Shown in pieces: positions 1 to 11,879 of a stretch of DNA of 64,000 bases. Source of the stretch: Septoria linicola. Its lineage: Eukaryota > Ascomycota > Dothideomycetes > Mycosphaerellales > Mycosphaerellaceae. The DNA lies in contig CP099430.1 in NCBI GenBank assembly GCA_024114885.1, positions 558,001-622,000 of the forward strand, in the 5' to 3' direction. Every line of letters begins with the position of its first letter. Position 1 is the stretch's first letter. The notes beneath the pieces are model-generated. The model was not told where the DNA came from and ran no database searches. It saw nothing but the letters and a program-made list of their open reading frames with translations. Made by a program: the position numbers and the translations under genes.

Positions 1-1662
1 AGAGAAGTATAGTATCGTACGTAATTCCTCGTTCGCCTAGTATACGCTATTATAGAATATAAAGCCTAGAGTATAACTATCTCGAAGTTAGTTTTAGATC
101 TAGAAACTAGTCGCTAGAATACTACGCTTATACACGTTACTATATCTCGAGTACGAAGATTAGAAGATCTTATATTCGAGCGCGTATTTAACTTTAAGTA
201 TATATCTAGTAATAGTAGTAAGACTACTATTATAAGAGATAAAGACTAGATACGCTATTAGTAAGAGTAGCTCCTTCTATATCTCTACTATAGCTCGAGG
301 AAGTAGGCTACTTTATAGTTACTATCTATCTAGCCTCTTATATAGCTTCGATTCGTAAATAATAACCGATTAAGTTAGAAACGTCGCTAGCTCGATAAGT
401 CTATAATTTAATAACGTATTCGCGAGCTTAAAGAGAGTCTACTATACTAGTAGAATACTTAATCTACGCTATAATAGGACGGATAGGATAGTAATAAGGA
501 CCTCGATATTAAATACGCTATAGAATATATTAGATATAATTAGGAGCTAAAAGCTACTCTTATAAACTAACGTACCTACTAGTATTTTAAGGAAGTTATA
601 CGTCTAGCTAGTTAATAGCTCTAAGAGCTTATAGACGATCTTTAGAACCTACTAATATATAGAGGATTAGGTAATATAACTCTCTAATTTCTATTATAGT
701 ATAAGGACTCTACTTTATAACTAAAAAGTAGCTCGAGTAAATCCTAAAATAGAAGAAAGAGTTTTACCTTTCTATTATAAAGCGTAGTTACTACTCTATA
801 ATAGAAATTAGCTACTCTCTACTAGCTTTCTCTAGAAGTTCTTCTCTTATAGAATCTTAGCTAAAGTTCTATCTATTAGCGTAGCGTTTATAGCTACCTA
901 GAGACCTAACTTAAGCGATACTATAAGGTCTCTATATACTAGGCTCTATTCGATAGTATTAAGGCTAACCTATCTACTAGCGACAAGAGTAGATAGCGAG
1001 AGTTTAATAGTATTAAAGCTAATCTATCTACTAGCGATATAGTAGATAGTAAGAATTTGATAGTATTAAAGCTAACCTATCTACTAGCGATATAGTAGAT
1101 AGCGAGAGTTTAATAGTATTAAAGCTAACTTATCTACTAGCGATATAGTAGATAGCGAGAGTTTAATAGTATTAAAGCTAACCTATCTACTAGCGATATA
1201 GTAGATAGCGATAAGGCTCTAAAGGAGGCTACTAAGCGTAAGTAGATAGAGATCTAGTAGATAGTTACCTCTAAAGTTAGCTAGCTCCTAAACCTATAAC
1301 GAATAGTATATTTTATTTATAAAGTAACGATTATGTTTTATAATATAATCTATAGGTTTACTCGAGGTTTTAAGATATAAAATAAGAAGCTAAAGTATAT
1401 AGAACAAGCTAATCTTTACTACTAATATATAGAGCTTAAGGCCTAAGATATATATATATACTAAACGCTACTATAGAAGCTAACTATATATAATTACTAA
1501 TATTTCGATCCTATATATAGTAGCTATAATACGTCTTTCTATCGCTAGCGAATATAAAACAATTAGTAGTAGTAGTAGTACTTAACCTAATATATCGATA
1601 ATATAGACTACTAATACGTATAGTATCTATCTCCTACGCTTTACTAGTATTAGTAAAGTAGT
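1..1662 (+). repeat. RIP-degraded repeat with coding remnant, left flank of the outer retrotransposon
   Basis: This stretch is almost free of CA and TG and saturated with TA, so it was multicopy DNA hit by RIP. On the plus strand several frames read as long protein-like stretches broken only by TAA/TAG, the codons RIP makes from CAA, CAG and TGG. I could not identify a domain. It contains one tandem array (954-1212) and is interrupted at 1663 by an LTR retrotransposon. It may continue at 21626 on the other side. No intact gene remains. Confidence 0.7.
954..1212. repeat. Tandem array, five units of 53-54 bp
   Basis: The start TAGTATTAA(A/G)GC recurs at 954, 1008, 1061, 1114 and 1167, giving periods of 54, 53, 53 and 53. 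Each unit ends with a GTAGATAG-containing tail. The units differ mainly by C/T and G/A changes of RIP type. A 53-bp unit does not keep a reading frame, so it is probably non-coding or arose after the gene died. Confidence 0.9.
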
Positions 1663-1942
1663 AATAGATAATAACTACCCTAATACTAACCCTCTAGGTA
1701 GGTATAAGAGTAGTTATTATAGAACAAGACCTATTTAGAGAGTAATAGTCTTATAATACGTATATTAACTAGTAGTAACGAGCTTAAACTAGTAGTCCTA
1801 AGACTAAGAGCCTATACTAGGACCGTAGGACATTAAATTAATTAAGTAGAGTAAACATTCCTATCTTAGAAACGAGCTACTACCTTGCTTTTATACTAAA
1901 ACTACTAAGTACGGTATATAGGTAGGCCTTTACCTTACTAAT
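1663..1942 (-). repeat. 3' LTR of outer retrotransposon (280 bp)
   Basis: It is nearly identical to 21346-21625. Differences are mostly C to T before A or G to A after T, as RIP would produce. Read on the minus strand it lies downstream of pol and next to a polypurine tract, so it is the 3' LTR. Confidence 0.88.
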
Positions 1943-1955
1943 CCTCTCTTCCTTA
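1943..1955 (-). other. Polypurine tract of outer retrotransposon
   Basis: On the minus strand the bases immediately upstream of the LTR read AAGGAAGAGAGG, an uninterrupted purine run where second-strand priming is expected. It supports the minus orientation of the element. Confidence 0.65.
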
Positions 1956-4700
1956 GTATCTAACTAGACACCTAATTACTTATAGATCTTACTTAGAATT
2001 ACTTAAAACCAGCTAGTTTTTCTATTAAAGTCTATTAAACTTTTAATTAGAGGCCTATTAAATAGTTGCCTTTTCTAACGATAACTACTAAAAACACCTT
2101 CTTAGATCTAATTATTATTCGCTAGCCGCTACTCTTCTACTATATCCTTAGAGATCTCCTTAGGAACAGCCTCTCTCTTCTTTAACACTAATACTTCTAA
2201 GTTACTATCCGCGCTTATAAAGCTAGCTTCGCTAAACACCTACTCTTTAATATCTATAGCTGTAGCGTAGGTAGTATCGAACTAAGCTTTAGCCGTAGTC
2301 TACTACTCGGCTATATAGACCTTGAACTCCTCCTTACTTATACTAAAGAGCTTCTTTATTTCTATACTTACTACCTAATCCGTCTATAGAACTCGGCCTA
2401 TTAAGGTATTAGAAATCGAGCCTAGGCTGGTTAATAGTACCTCTATAGCGAAAGGTTTTATCGCTCGTATAGGGTATATAGTACTAGAAGCTATAAAGGG
2501 TATCCGCTCGTAATAGAGATATACGCTATAGATCGTAGAAACGTTAACGTAATTACTATTAGGTAGCTTATCTAACGTATAGCTATTAGAGTAGGCTAGA
2601 AACACTATTAGAATTATACGATACTCTTCGCCTATACGAGTATACCGCTAAGAGATATAGGGGTACGAAATAACTAGCGAGCCCGTATTAGTATAAGGAT
2701 TCTTCTAACTAAGCTTAAGATTAGCTTTTATTTCGTTAGTAATTACTAGAGGTATAGTCTCGACGAAGCCTATACTATAGCTTTACTTATTAGCGATAAT
2801 ACGCCTCGCTAGTATCTTCGCCTCCTTATAGTTAAAGAGCCTATTACTAATCGTGTCCGAGGTTAGTAAAAGTCGTCCTCTATCGCTAGTATCGTCTAGA
2901 GAGATCGTAAATTAAACCTAATCAAGCCTTTTCTCCTTAAGTAGTATATTCTCGTTTAAGGCGATATACTAGAAGCTATTAGGGTAGTTAGAACCTACCT
3001 TATCGTCGAAGATATAAAAGGTAGTAGATAGGTAGGCTACGTACTTAATAGTCGTATACGGAGTAGTAACTAGCTAGTATAGCTATAGTAGAGGACACTA
3101 GCGAAGAAGCTATTAGGATAGCGAGTACTATATACTACGAGACTAACTATACTAACTAATAGCTATATTATACTATCGATATACTACAAACTTATACCGT
3201 ATAGCTTCGAGTAAAGAGTCTAGGATCTAAAATAGGCCTCTAGTAGAAGGAGAATAAAAGAGGAAGCTATAATCGGTCTAGGTACCCTTATTACTATTAT
3301 AGTCTAAGAGCTCCTAAGCCCTCTAATAGATATTAGAAGTAACCTTTAAGTCTACTTCGGTTACTACGAACTAAAAGGGTCCGAGATAGCTTCTACCTAC
3401 CTCGCGTATTAGAGCGTTAATATCGTCCTCTAGTTCCTAAGTATTAGTACTTTTCTTACTACGACGAGAGCGTCCTACTAGCTTAGAGAAGAAAGTATTC
3501 GCTTCTAGCTTAAACTACGTCTAGTTTTAAGTATTCTAGGCGATAAGGGCTTAGAGATTAGCTATACTACCTATCTAAACAATACGCTAGTAGAGAGTAT
3601 ACGTTACGTTAGCCGTCTTTAGTAGCTTTAAACCTATAGTATTACCTATCTTAGTTATATATTCTTTATAAAGAGGCTAGCTAAGGTATAGAAGAACATT
3701 AATTAAAGCGTAGCTCTTAGCTACTTTCTTCTTCTCCTAGATATTATCGACTTCTTTAAGAGCTCTACTAACGATTATATAGTAGTAGACTTTAGAGGTA
3801 ACACTATTCTTTATATAAGCCTAGTAACGTAGATTAGGCTCTAAGTCGCTCTCTAGCTTAATTCCGCTATTATCTTCTAGTACGATTAGCGATAGGCGTT
3901 ACGGACTCGGTAGCGGCTCTATCGTAGATAAAACTTAGTCTTATATAGGATCGCTATTACCTAAAGTACTTAGTATAGAAGAAGTTTCGATCGAGTTAAT
4001 AATAGTTTCTCTAGCGCGAATTCTAGTAAGCCTCCTACTCTTATAAAGGACGAGCGTAAGCTTCTTCGTAGAGCTTAGCGTTAACTTCTCTAACTAAGCT
4101 TTTAGCCTCTATATAGTACTAGGCGATACGGAACCTCTAGGACGAGGCTCTAGGGTCGTAAGTAAATTACCTTCTCTTTCTTATCTAGAGTTTCGAGTAG
4201 GACTAGATAAGGATAAGCTCTTAGGCGTAGAAGAGGAGAGTCGTCTATTAGATCTTAGATTTCTAGGAGGAGGTAATAGTCTATAGGATATTAAGAGCTA
4301 TCTCTCTACTATTAGGAACACGTAAGTTAGTTCTTCGAAAATCTCTCCTTTACGCTCTTCTTTAGTAAGCTTGACTACAAATCTATACTAATTAAGCTTA
4401 TAGCCCGCCTCTAGGCGCGCTTTACTTATCTTATAGCTAAATACGTCGACCTACGAGAGCTCTACCTTGAACTTATTCTAGTAGCGTCTCCTATCTAAGT
4501 TCGTATTAATAAAGCCTAAGCCCTACGAGCTAGGAGTCTTCTTACTTCTCTATAGCTAAAAATACTAGCTACGAGAGAATATGTTCGCTATCTACTAATA
4601 GAAACGATCCTACTTTTACTACGCTAAGAAAACCTAGTCTTTAGGCTTATTTTCTTTAAAGACGCCTTTATATTTATTTAACTATTAACGAAGGTTCCTA
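1956..4700 (-). pseudogene. RIP-degraded extra ORF between pol and 3' LTR of outer element
   Basis: The minus strand has one long protein-like frame from about 4700 down to about 2000 (with some shifts), interrupted almost only by TAA/TAG. One stop-free piece at 2384-2605 translates as 73 residues. I recognise no domain. It lies between the integrase end and the 3' LTR on the same strand as pol, so it is either a third ORF of the retrotransposon or a separate gene or element inserted there. The absence of a second set of terminal repeats makes the third-ORF reading slightly more likely. Confidence 0.45.
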
Positions 4701-5639
4701 AGTATCTCTTTATTATATAAGACTTAGTTAAGGAAGAGGAAGTTCTACTCGTGCCTAAACTCTATACGTAGCTACTACTAAATTAAGTTTCTCTTCTTTA
4801 CTAAGTCTCGGCCTTCTTAGCGTATCTTCTTTATATTATCGCGCTTTACGCTCTATACGTTAAGGTACTTTAGTAAAATCTTAGCTAAGAGGCGTTTAAA
4901 GAAGTTAAATATACTAATCTTTATTCTATCGTTCGCTTCCTCGACTTACTTAAGTACTAAGTCGATACTCTCCTTCTATTCTTATAGCGTTTCTAGCGAT
5001 AAGATAGCTTCGGTAGCGTTATTAAGGTTCGTTATACTAGTAAGAGGTCTACTTAAGGCCTAGAAACTAACGAGAGAGCCTTCGCGATTAGTACGAGCGA
5101 GCGCTATACCTTATATAGAACTTAAAGAAGCTATTTTTCATCTCTTTTTTAGAGAATCTTGTCTAGGTAGTTCTTATATTAGACTTCGAATAGGCGAGGT
5201 AGAAAGCGAAAGCGCCGGTCTTAATAAGCGTTTAGACGTTAAAGAACGCTAGAAAGAGGGAGTCTTGTTCTTTATATACGATAGAGAAAGAGAACGTCTT
5301 TAATTAGTCGTATTAGTAGCTTAGAGCGATATAAAGCGCGTAACTAGTAACGAGTAACTTAAATAGCGAGGAGGGTTAGGCGCGTAACTAGTTATAGAGT
5401 TTTCTATTATATTAGTTACTACTTACGTATATAAATAGCTATATAGCGTTACTAGGTAGTAACGAAAGATAAGAATCGAACTTAATAGAAGTAAGGCTCT
5501 ATAGTAACTAATTAATAGTTAATAAGGAAGAAGAGATCGTTTAGAGCGTAAAAGTAGTCTGATTATATACCTTATCGTAGTAACGTAACTACCGTTAGGA
5601 TTAGAGGTCTATACGTAGGGCTTAGTTACGTAAGGTTTT

Positions 5640-5662
5640 AGTTATCGTTTAAAAAGATAACT
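5640..5662. repeat. Palindrome copy 1 (arms AGTTATC/GATAACT)
   Basis: An inverted repeat with arms AGTTATC and GATAACT encloses an A/T-rich loop. Related sequences occur at 17471-17495 and 20608-20630, all within the outer retrotransposon. Confidence 0.7.
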
Positions 5663-6406
5663 AAAAGTTTACTTTACCTTAACGCTTCTATAGCTGTCGT
5701 ATACTACTAACGCTACTACTAACTACTATAGTATATACCTTACTATCGCTAACGAGGACTAAGACTTAGATACTATCGTCGTTACCTCTACTAACTTAAA
5801 AGAGCCTTATTTTTCGTATACCTAGTCGACTTACTAGATCGCGCTTTCTATATCGTAAGAGACTACTAGCGCTATAATTAATAGCTAGAAAGGAGCTATT
5901 AGAGCCGTTATTACTAAGGATTCAAGCTTCTCTACTTTTATATAAGCTAAAAACCTTAAACTTTAAGAATTCTCTATTAGAAACTAATATTTTTAGCGAT
6001 TCCTTTAGTTAGGCGAAAATTAGTAGTAAAAGGACCTTTAGGATAGATAACTCTTATCTCTCTTCTTCGATTAGCGATAGAAAAGAGCTCTAGGAAGGTA
6101 GATTATAGTACTAACCTTAGAAATCGCTAGTAGAAAAGAGCTTTAAGAGTATAGATCTAGCTTAGATTTTTAAGACCTAGTAGTAGAAAGTAGCTCGGGA
6201 CAGCTAACTTTTATAGTAATAGTAGGCTTAGGACTTAGAAAAAGGAGTAGGATAGTAGGTTAACTAGTAGATATAGAATCTATACTTAAAAGTTAAGCTT
6301 AGAGGAGTAACTAGCTATATAGATACTTATCTTAGCTATAGAAAATAGCGTTAGGATAGTTAGGATTAGCTAGATTCTTACTAATCTAGTAAAAGAGGAG
6401 CTTAGG

Positions 6407-6616
6407 AAGCTTAGATTAGAGCTCGATAGTAGCTCTAGGAATAAAAGAAGTACTTAGGATAGCTAAGATTTAGCTAGATTTATACTAGTCTAGTAAATTA
6501 TAAGCTTAGGAAGCTCTAATTAGAGCTTAATAGTAGCTTTAGGACTAAGAGAAGCGCTCGGGAAGGTTAGATTAGAGCTCGATAGTAGCTCTAGGAATAA
6601 AAAGAAGCGCTTAGGA
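6407..6616. repeat. Diverged internal repeats around a GCTCGATAGTAGCTCTAGGA core
   Basis: The core appears near 6420, as a variant near 6512 (GCTTAATAGTAGCTTTAGGA), and again near 6573. Each is followed by an A-rich segment and a CGCT(C/T)GG-like or ACTTAGG-like tail. Spacing is about 60-93 bp and uneven. It looks like an old tandem array in the element's coding or 3' region. Confidence 0.6.
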
Positions 6617-6949
6617 TAGTACGATCTTAGAAAGATTAGCTCTTTTTATAGTAGAGGCTAGGCTTTAGTAGCTAGATCTTAGCTTATACTCCTAATCAAG
6701 TATCGCTTATCGAGTTTCTACTTCTTTAGCTCTACTAAGCTAGCTTTAGCCTTTAGCTTACTAAGTCTTCTACTTCTTCTTTAAGCTCTATTAATAGCTA
6801 GCGTATATAACTCTCCCTTTCTTCTTAAGTTATTACTAATAGCTTACTAATAAAGATCTATAGATACTTATACCTAGGTAGGAGGCCTAGTTCTATAACC
6901 TTCTCTATTAGTAGTAGTACTTCTTCTAGTTTAACCTAATCTAGAACTA

Positions 6950-9900
6950 GCTTTAGGTTTTCGTATAGAAAGGTATATTTCTTAAGGTCTATCCTCTTAT
7001 AGATATACTTACGCTTCGAGCTATCTAGTTCCTTAAGCTTATATAATATACTACTCTATAATACTTTAGAAACTCTAAAAGAGCCTTCCTACTTAAACGT
7101 AAGCTTATAGGAGAAGCTAGTTTTTAACTTAGAGTAGTATACTAATACGAGATCTTCTTTCTTTAGTATAGTAAGGTCCGTATAGTAGTGTTTATCGAAG
7201 TACGCCTTGTTCTATTCTTAGAGACGCTATTAACGTAGTCGTCCTTCTTCTATAGTCGTTTCTATAGCTTCTAGGGCTTAAGCTCGAATCGTAAGGAGCT
7301 CTACTCTAGTCTTAACCTTACCCTAATCTATAATCTAGAAGGTATAGTGTTCTAGCTCGATTAGTAGTACTACGTCACGCCTAATTATTACCTCTAATAG
7401 TATTAATCCTATAGTAGAGACTATTATCGTTCTCTCTACCTATAGAACTACTAGAATATAGTTACGAATCGTATAAAGGCTACTATTAGAGAGCTTTAAG
7501 TAAGCGTCTAATATTATCTTATAGCCGACTTTAACGATAGCGTTAGACTAAGAGTAGTACGGCGAAATATTAATATATTTAATACTATACGATAGTAGTA
7601 GCTTCTCTACGTTACTAAGGTTAGTCTTATAGTTGTTAAGGATAACTTCTATAGTAGTACCTTATTAGTAAAAGATCTCTTCCTATATAAACCTTACTAT
7701 CTATACTAAGAAGATACTCTTCGCTAGGTACTAGAATATATATACTTCTAGCTAGCGCGATAGAGATTCGCGTGTAACTATTAACGAACAGTTCTTTAAG
7801 ACATATAAGCTATCGATATACTACCTCTAGCTAACCGTAACTTAGAGCGGGATCTATAGTTCTCTAGGTACCTGTCTTCTATACTAAAGACTATAAATAG
7901 TATATTACTACATAGCGAGCGAAATCTAAGCCTAAACTCTATCCTACTACTATCGTTTCTAGATAAGGTTATACGTCTATTTAGCGCTATAGTGACCGTT
8001 CTTATAGTAGTATGCCCTAATAATATAAGCTCGTACTTTAGGTTTATCGATAACTCGCTATAGAGGTCTAGCTACTCGCTCTTACCGCTAGAGCTAGTTA
8101 TTCTTAATATAAAATAGCCGACATTTCTTCCTTAACCGCTTATACTCGTTATTAGAAACTCTCTTAGGTCTTTATATCTATATAAGTACGAAAGCGATAT
8201 TTATTAACTCTTAAGAGTAGATTCTATTAATTATAGGTAGCTCGCTCTAAATTATCTATATAGAGAAAGCGTTAATATAAAAGGTATCGAAGAATTACTT
8301 ATTAATTATTAGATCTACGTCTTCTTCCTATTCTATAGCCTCTATATCTTTAGGCGTAGTAGGCTTCCTTAATAACGAATCTAGAGCTATATACTTCTTA
8401 CTAGGAACATATATAACGTTAAAGTCGAAGAGGTAGATCTATACTAGCTAGCGCGTTATTACTATATTCAGTAAATTAGAGGCAGCCTTATTAAGCTAAT
8501 AAACGAGAGTATTTATATTAATCTCTAATTAGAAGTATACTCTAAATAGCTACGGTTTCAGCTTCTTTAATACCTTTAGCACGCTAAGGTATTCGCGCTT
8601 TCTAGTATTATACTTGACTTCTACTAGGTTAAATAGGCTAGACTTATACTAAACTAGATAGTAGAGAAGTAGCTCGTCTCGATTATATTAGGAAAGCGTA
8701 TATCTCTAACCTTTGCCGCTCGAATCTACGCCTACGATAATAAGTCCTACTCCTTCTCTATAGTTAAGAGTAACTAGGGCTAGGGCTGAAACTAGTACCT
8801 TTAAGACGACGTCTTTAGCTAGTTAGTATTTAGTAGTCTATTAAAACTCGGTATCTTTCTATAAGAGTTTAAATAGTAGAGTAAGGATAATCGTAAAACC
8901 TTTAACCTAGACGCGGTAGTACGTAACTACGCCGAGGAAGATTCGAACCTCCTTCTAATTCTCTAGCGTCGACTATTTCTTAATCTTCGCTACTCTTACG
9001 AAGTCTAGATAGCGACTATCGATACTAGTAAGGTAGCTAACGATTACTAGTTATTCGTAATAGAGCTATAGCTTATTAAAAGCCACAGTTATATTAGCTC
9101 GTTCTATATTATAGAGAACGTCGTCTATAGCTATAATATGTTTAATAACGTAATAGTAGAGGCTAGGTTTAACCTCTTTACTATCGTACTTCGTCTTAGG
9201 CTCTTTAATACTAATATTATTAAGAAACGGCTGTACCTTATACGAGATATACTCTATAAGTACTTAGTTAATAATACGAACGAACTAGGTAACAGAATTC
9301 GTAGCTCCTTATAGTAACGTAGTCTACTATAATAGGCCTAGTAGTAAATCAAAGCCTATAAGATCTCTATATAATTTATCGAGTAGGATTTAGTTATATC
9401 TAGAGAAGATATTAACTAACGAGGCTAGCGCGTAACCGGTAAAGTCCTTAGAGAAACTCTTAGCGTTAGGTAGTAAGTTCGAATCTCTTATAGTAACTTA
9501 ATTAAACTTCTAAGCTACGTTAATCAACTAATACTTCTTTAGCTTACTCGCCTCTATCTTCTTACTAATAAGGAAGTATAGGTTTCGATAAGTACTATAG
9601 TATAGCTTAAGAGTTCTAGCTTAGATTCGTTATCTTAGTATGTCTTCTATAATATATCGTAGAGATAGGTTTAGCTTAAAGCCTAGATACTACTATAGCT
9701 CGTAAGAAACTGTCCGAATCTTCTATAATAGAGTAATATTAGGATTGATTCGGCCTAAATACGTAAAGTCCTACGCAAAGGCAGCTTCTTAGTTCCTTAG
9801 TATATAGTATAATAAATCTAGCTCCTTTAGTAGTAGTTCTATACTAGGTTTGAACTTTATAAGCCGTTTAGACGTTAGGTATAATCTAGGCTCGATCGCT

Positions 9901-10146
9901 AAGAATCTCTTAGTTAAGTACTTACTATTATAAGGTCTAGTACTAGGTAGTATAGCTATATCCCTCTTAATATAAGTCCGTCGCTAGTTCTTTAATCCGC
10001 TAGAGTTCGAGCTATTAGTTATAGTAATATCGGTATTTACTAGTTTAATCTTATTAGTAACTCGCTTATAAAGAATATAGGCGCTAATATAATTATCTAG
10101 CTTCTACTACTCTATAGCTTCTTTATTACGAGCTTTCTCTACTACT
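6950..10146 (-). pseudogene. pol 3' part of outer element: reverse transcriptase, RNase H, integrase
   Basis: Translated on the minus strand with RIP stops read as Q/W, the piece adjacent to the insertion resembles the linker before a Ty3 RT. RT motifs follow, including TIRDSN near 9430, GATNSVTQFV near 9300 and FLNNI at 9214-9227, where the family has (F/Y)xDD; both aspartates are now Asn through TG to TA changes. RNase H-type sequence (YYRVW near 8930) follows. The integrase C-terminal signature KLTFK*EGPFRV lies near 7080-7120. The frame is broken by dozens of TAA/TAG codons. It was originally continuous with 16867-20590, before the nested element inserted. Confidence 0.85.
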
Positions 10147-10326
10147 ATTATAAAAAGGAGTATATAGTAATATATAGAGCGCCCTCCTAACAAGACTATT
10201 AGGATATCGTAAGACTAATTCTTGCCTCCTTTCGGATATATACGCGTACTATAGTTATACCGTACGCTAAGCCTACGAGCCTAAGGCGGGTCTTAGCCTT
10301 TAACCTTACCTAGCTCTTATAACTAT
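10147..10326 (-). repeat. 3' LTR of inner retrotransposon (180 bp)
   Basis: It matches 16687-16866 along its whole length with a handful of RIP-type differences, such as CCGTACG versus CTATACG and AAGGCGG versus AAGACGG. It is next to the minus-strand polypurine tract. Confidence 0.9.
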
Positions 10327-10651
10327 CTCCTCTCCTTAAGGGAGCTGCCCTTAGCGACACTCTTACTTGATAGGTTATATTCTAGGCTGCCTATTTAGTC
10401 TTTATAATATACTTTATATATTCTACGCTTGTCGCGTCTCTAACGCGTTATACCTACAGACCTTTAGCGTATTACGTAAATACGCGCTACGAAGTAAAGA
10501 GTTACTATATATGTTTACGTTTACGTAGTAACACAATCTCTACTATAGCGACTACGTCGCTAGGCTCGAGCATATTCTTTAAAAACTCTTCTAACTCTCT
10601 CTTAGACTTTCTTTCTACGTATATAATATTTTCTATATCCTTAGTAAGCTA

Positions 10652-11518
10652 GTGTCTCTACACGATTACCGTACTACTAACGTAAGTATAATACTACCGA
10701 AGCGTACCCGAGTCGTAGTCCTAAACTACCTACTACGTACTATCGACGATATTAGAGGCTATAGAGATATCGAGATCTGCCTCTACTATATTAAGTATAC
10801 CTACGACGGTACGGATCTTCGAATGCTCCTTAACTACGCTTTACCTACTAACGGACTACGTATAGACGACGAGCCTACGTATAACGGGGTAATAAAGCCT
10901 AGTTAGAAGGTCAAGTATTAACGCTATAAGCGCTAATACTACCCCTATAAGAGGATTACTAATAGAAACCTTAAGCGGTAGGCGCGCTACGTACTATACT
11001 ACCGCGAGTAGCTAGAGACCCTCTCTAAGAGCGTACGTAAAGAGTAGGCAAAGCGCCGCCTAAAGGCCCTCTACACCTCTATTAAGACCGCTAAGAGGGT
11101 CTTTACTAGTAATAAGGGTAAAGCCGTCGGCGGCTAGGATACGCTACGTAAGGCGAGCGTACTCGGCTCGCTACTAGCTAGCGCGATGTCCGTCGCCGGT
11201 CTAGCGGAGACCTAGCGCTAGTCTAACTTTATAGTAGCTATATTTGAGCTATAGTACGAGGTATACCTACTTTTCCTATACGATCCTTATACGATACTAA
11301 TACTCTTCGTAGACTAACTATATAGTAGGCGCCTCTAGCGACGCCCTAGACGCTACTATAGAGGCAGCCTACCTTGAGAGTAGTAACTAGGAGGAGAGTA
11401 AGCTCTTAGAGGACGCTATGTCCGACGAGGAGGTAGAGGAGGATAAGGATAAGGACGTAGAGAGCGTCGACGGCGGCGGAAACGCTAGCGACGACGCGCT
11501 CTCTATAGACGATAAATA
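10652..11518 (+). pseudogene. Antisense ORF remnant inside the inner retrotransposon
   Basis: A plus-strand frame starts at ATG 10652 and is open for 84 codons. It then continues past RIP-type stops through a basic, Lys/Arg-rich stretch (about 11000-11110). With one frame change it ends in an acidic tail rich in Asp/Glu and Gly (11418-11516) before TAA at 11517-11519. The region is CpG-rich and keeps more ATG and CAC codons than its surroundings. It is opposite in orientation to gag-pol and lies between pol and the 3' LTR. I recognise no domain. It may be an accessory antisense ORF of the retrotransposon or a captured gene. Confidence 0.55.
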
Positions 11519-11750
11519 AGCGTTTCGCTCGCTAACTATCTACGCCTCTTATACTCCGCTCGCGCCTATATAGGCTATAGTTAAATACTTGCTTCTTGCC
11601 TATAGGCACTATACGACCCGCTTAGTAGGCGTATATAAATAATATAGTTCACGCTTCGATATATCCTAAATGCCTTAGTAATTTTCTTACTCTCTTAAAT
11701 TTGAAGTTTGCCCCTATATATAGGTTTAGCGCTTAGTACTTAGTATCGCC

Positions 11751-11814
11751 GTATTAGTGCCTTAGCGTATTAGTGCCTTAGCGTATTAGTGCCTTAGCGG
11801 ATTAGCGCCTTAGC
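11751..11814. repeat. 16-bp tandem repeat, four units
   Basis: The unit GTATTAGTGCCTTAGC starts at 11751, 11767 and 11783, with a variant at 11799. The T in TTAGTGCC keeps a TG, which the surrounding DNA mostly lost. Confidence 0.9.
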
Positions 11815-11879
11815 GCTTCTATCTTACTACGCGCCTACTTACGCGCTACGCTTCGAATACGTCTAGTGCTATATAGCCG

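Larger units (their letters stand above)
4701..6949. other. RIP-degraded interior of outer element, no gene recognised
   Basis: The region has the same RIP composition. It holds a short palindrome (5640-5662) and locally repeated segments (6407-6616). Protein-like fragments occur on the minus strand but I could not link them to a family. Confidence 0.5.

Noticed and set aside
11751..11814. CRISPR-like array
   Set aside because: Units of 16 bp are directly adjacent with no spacers, and the genome is fungal.
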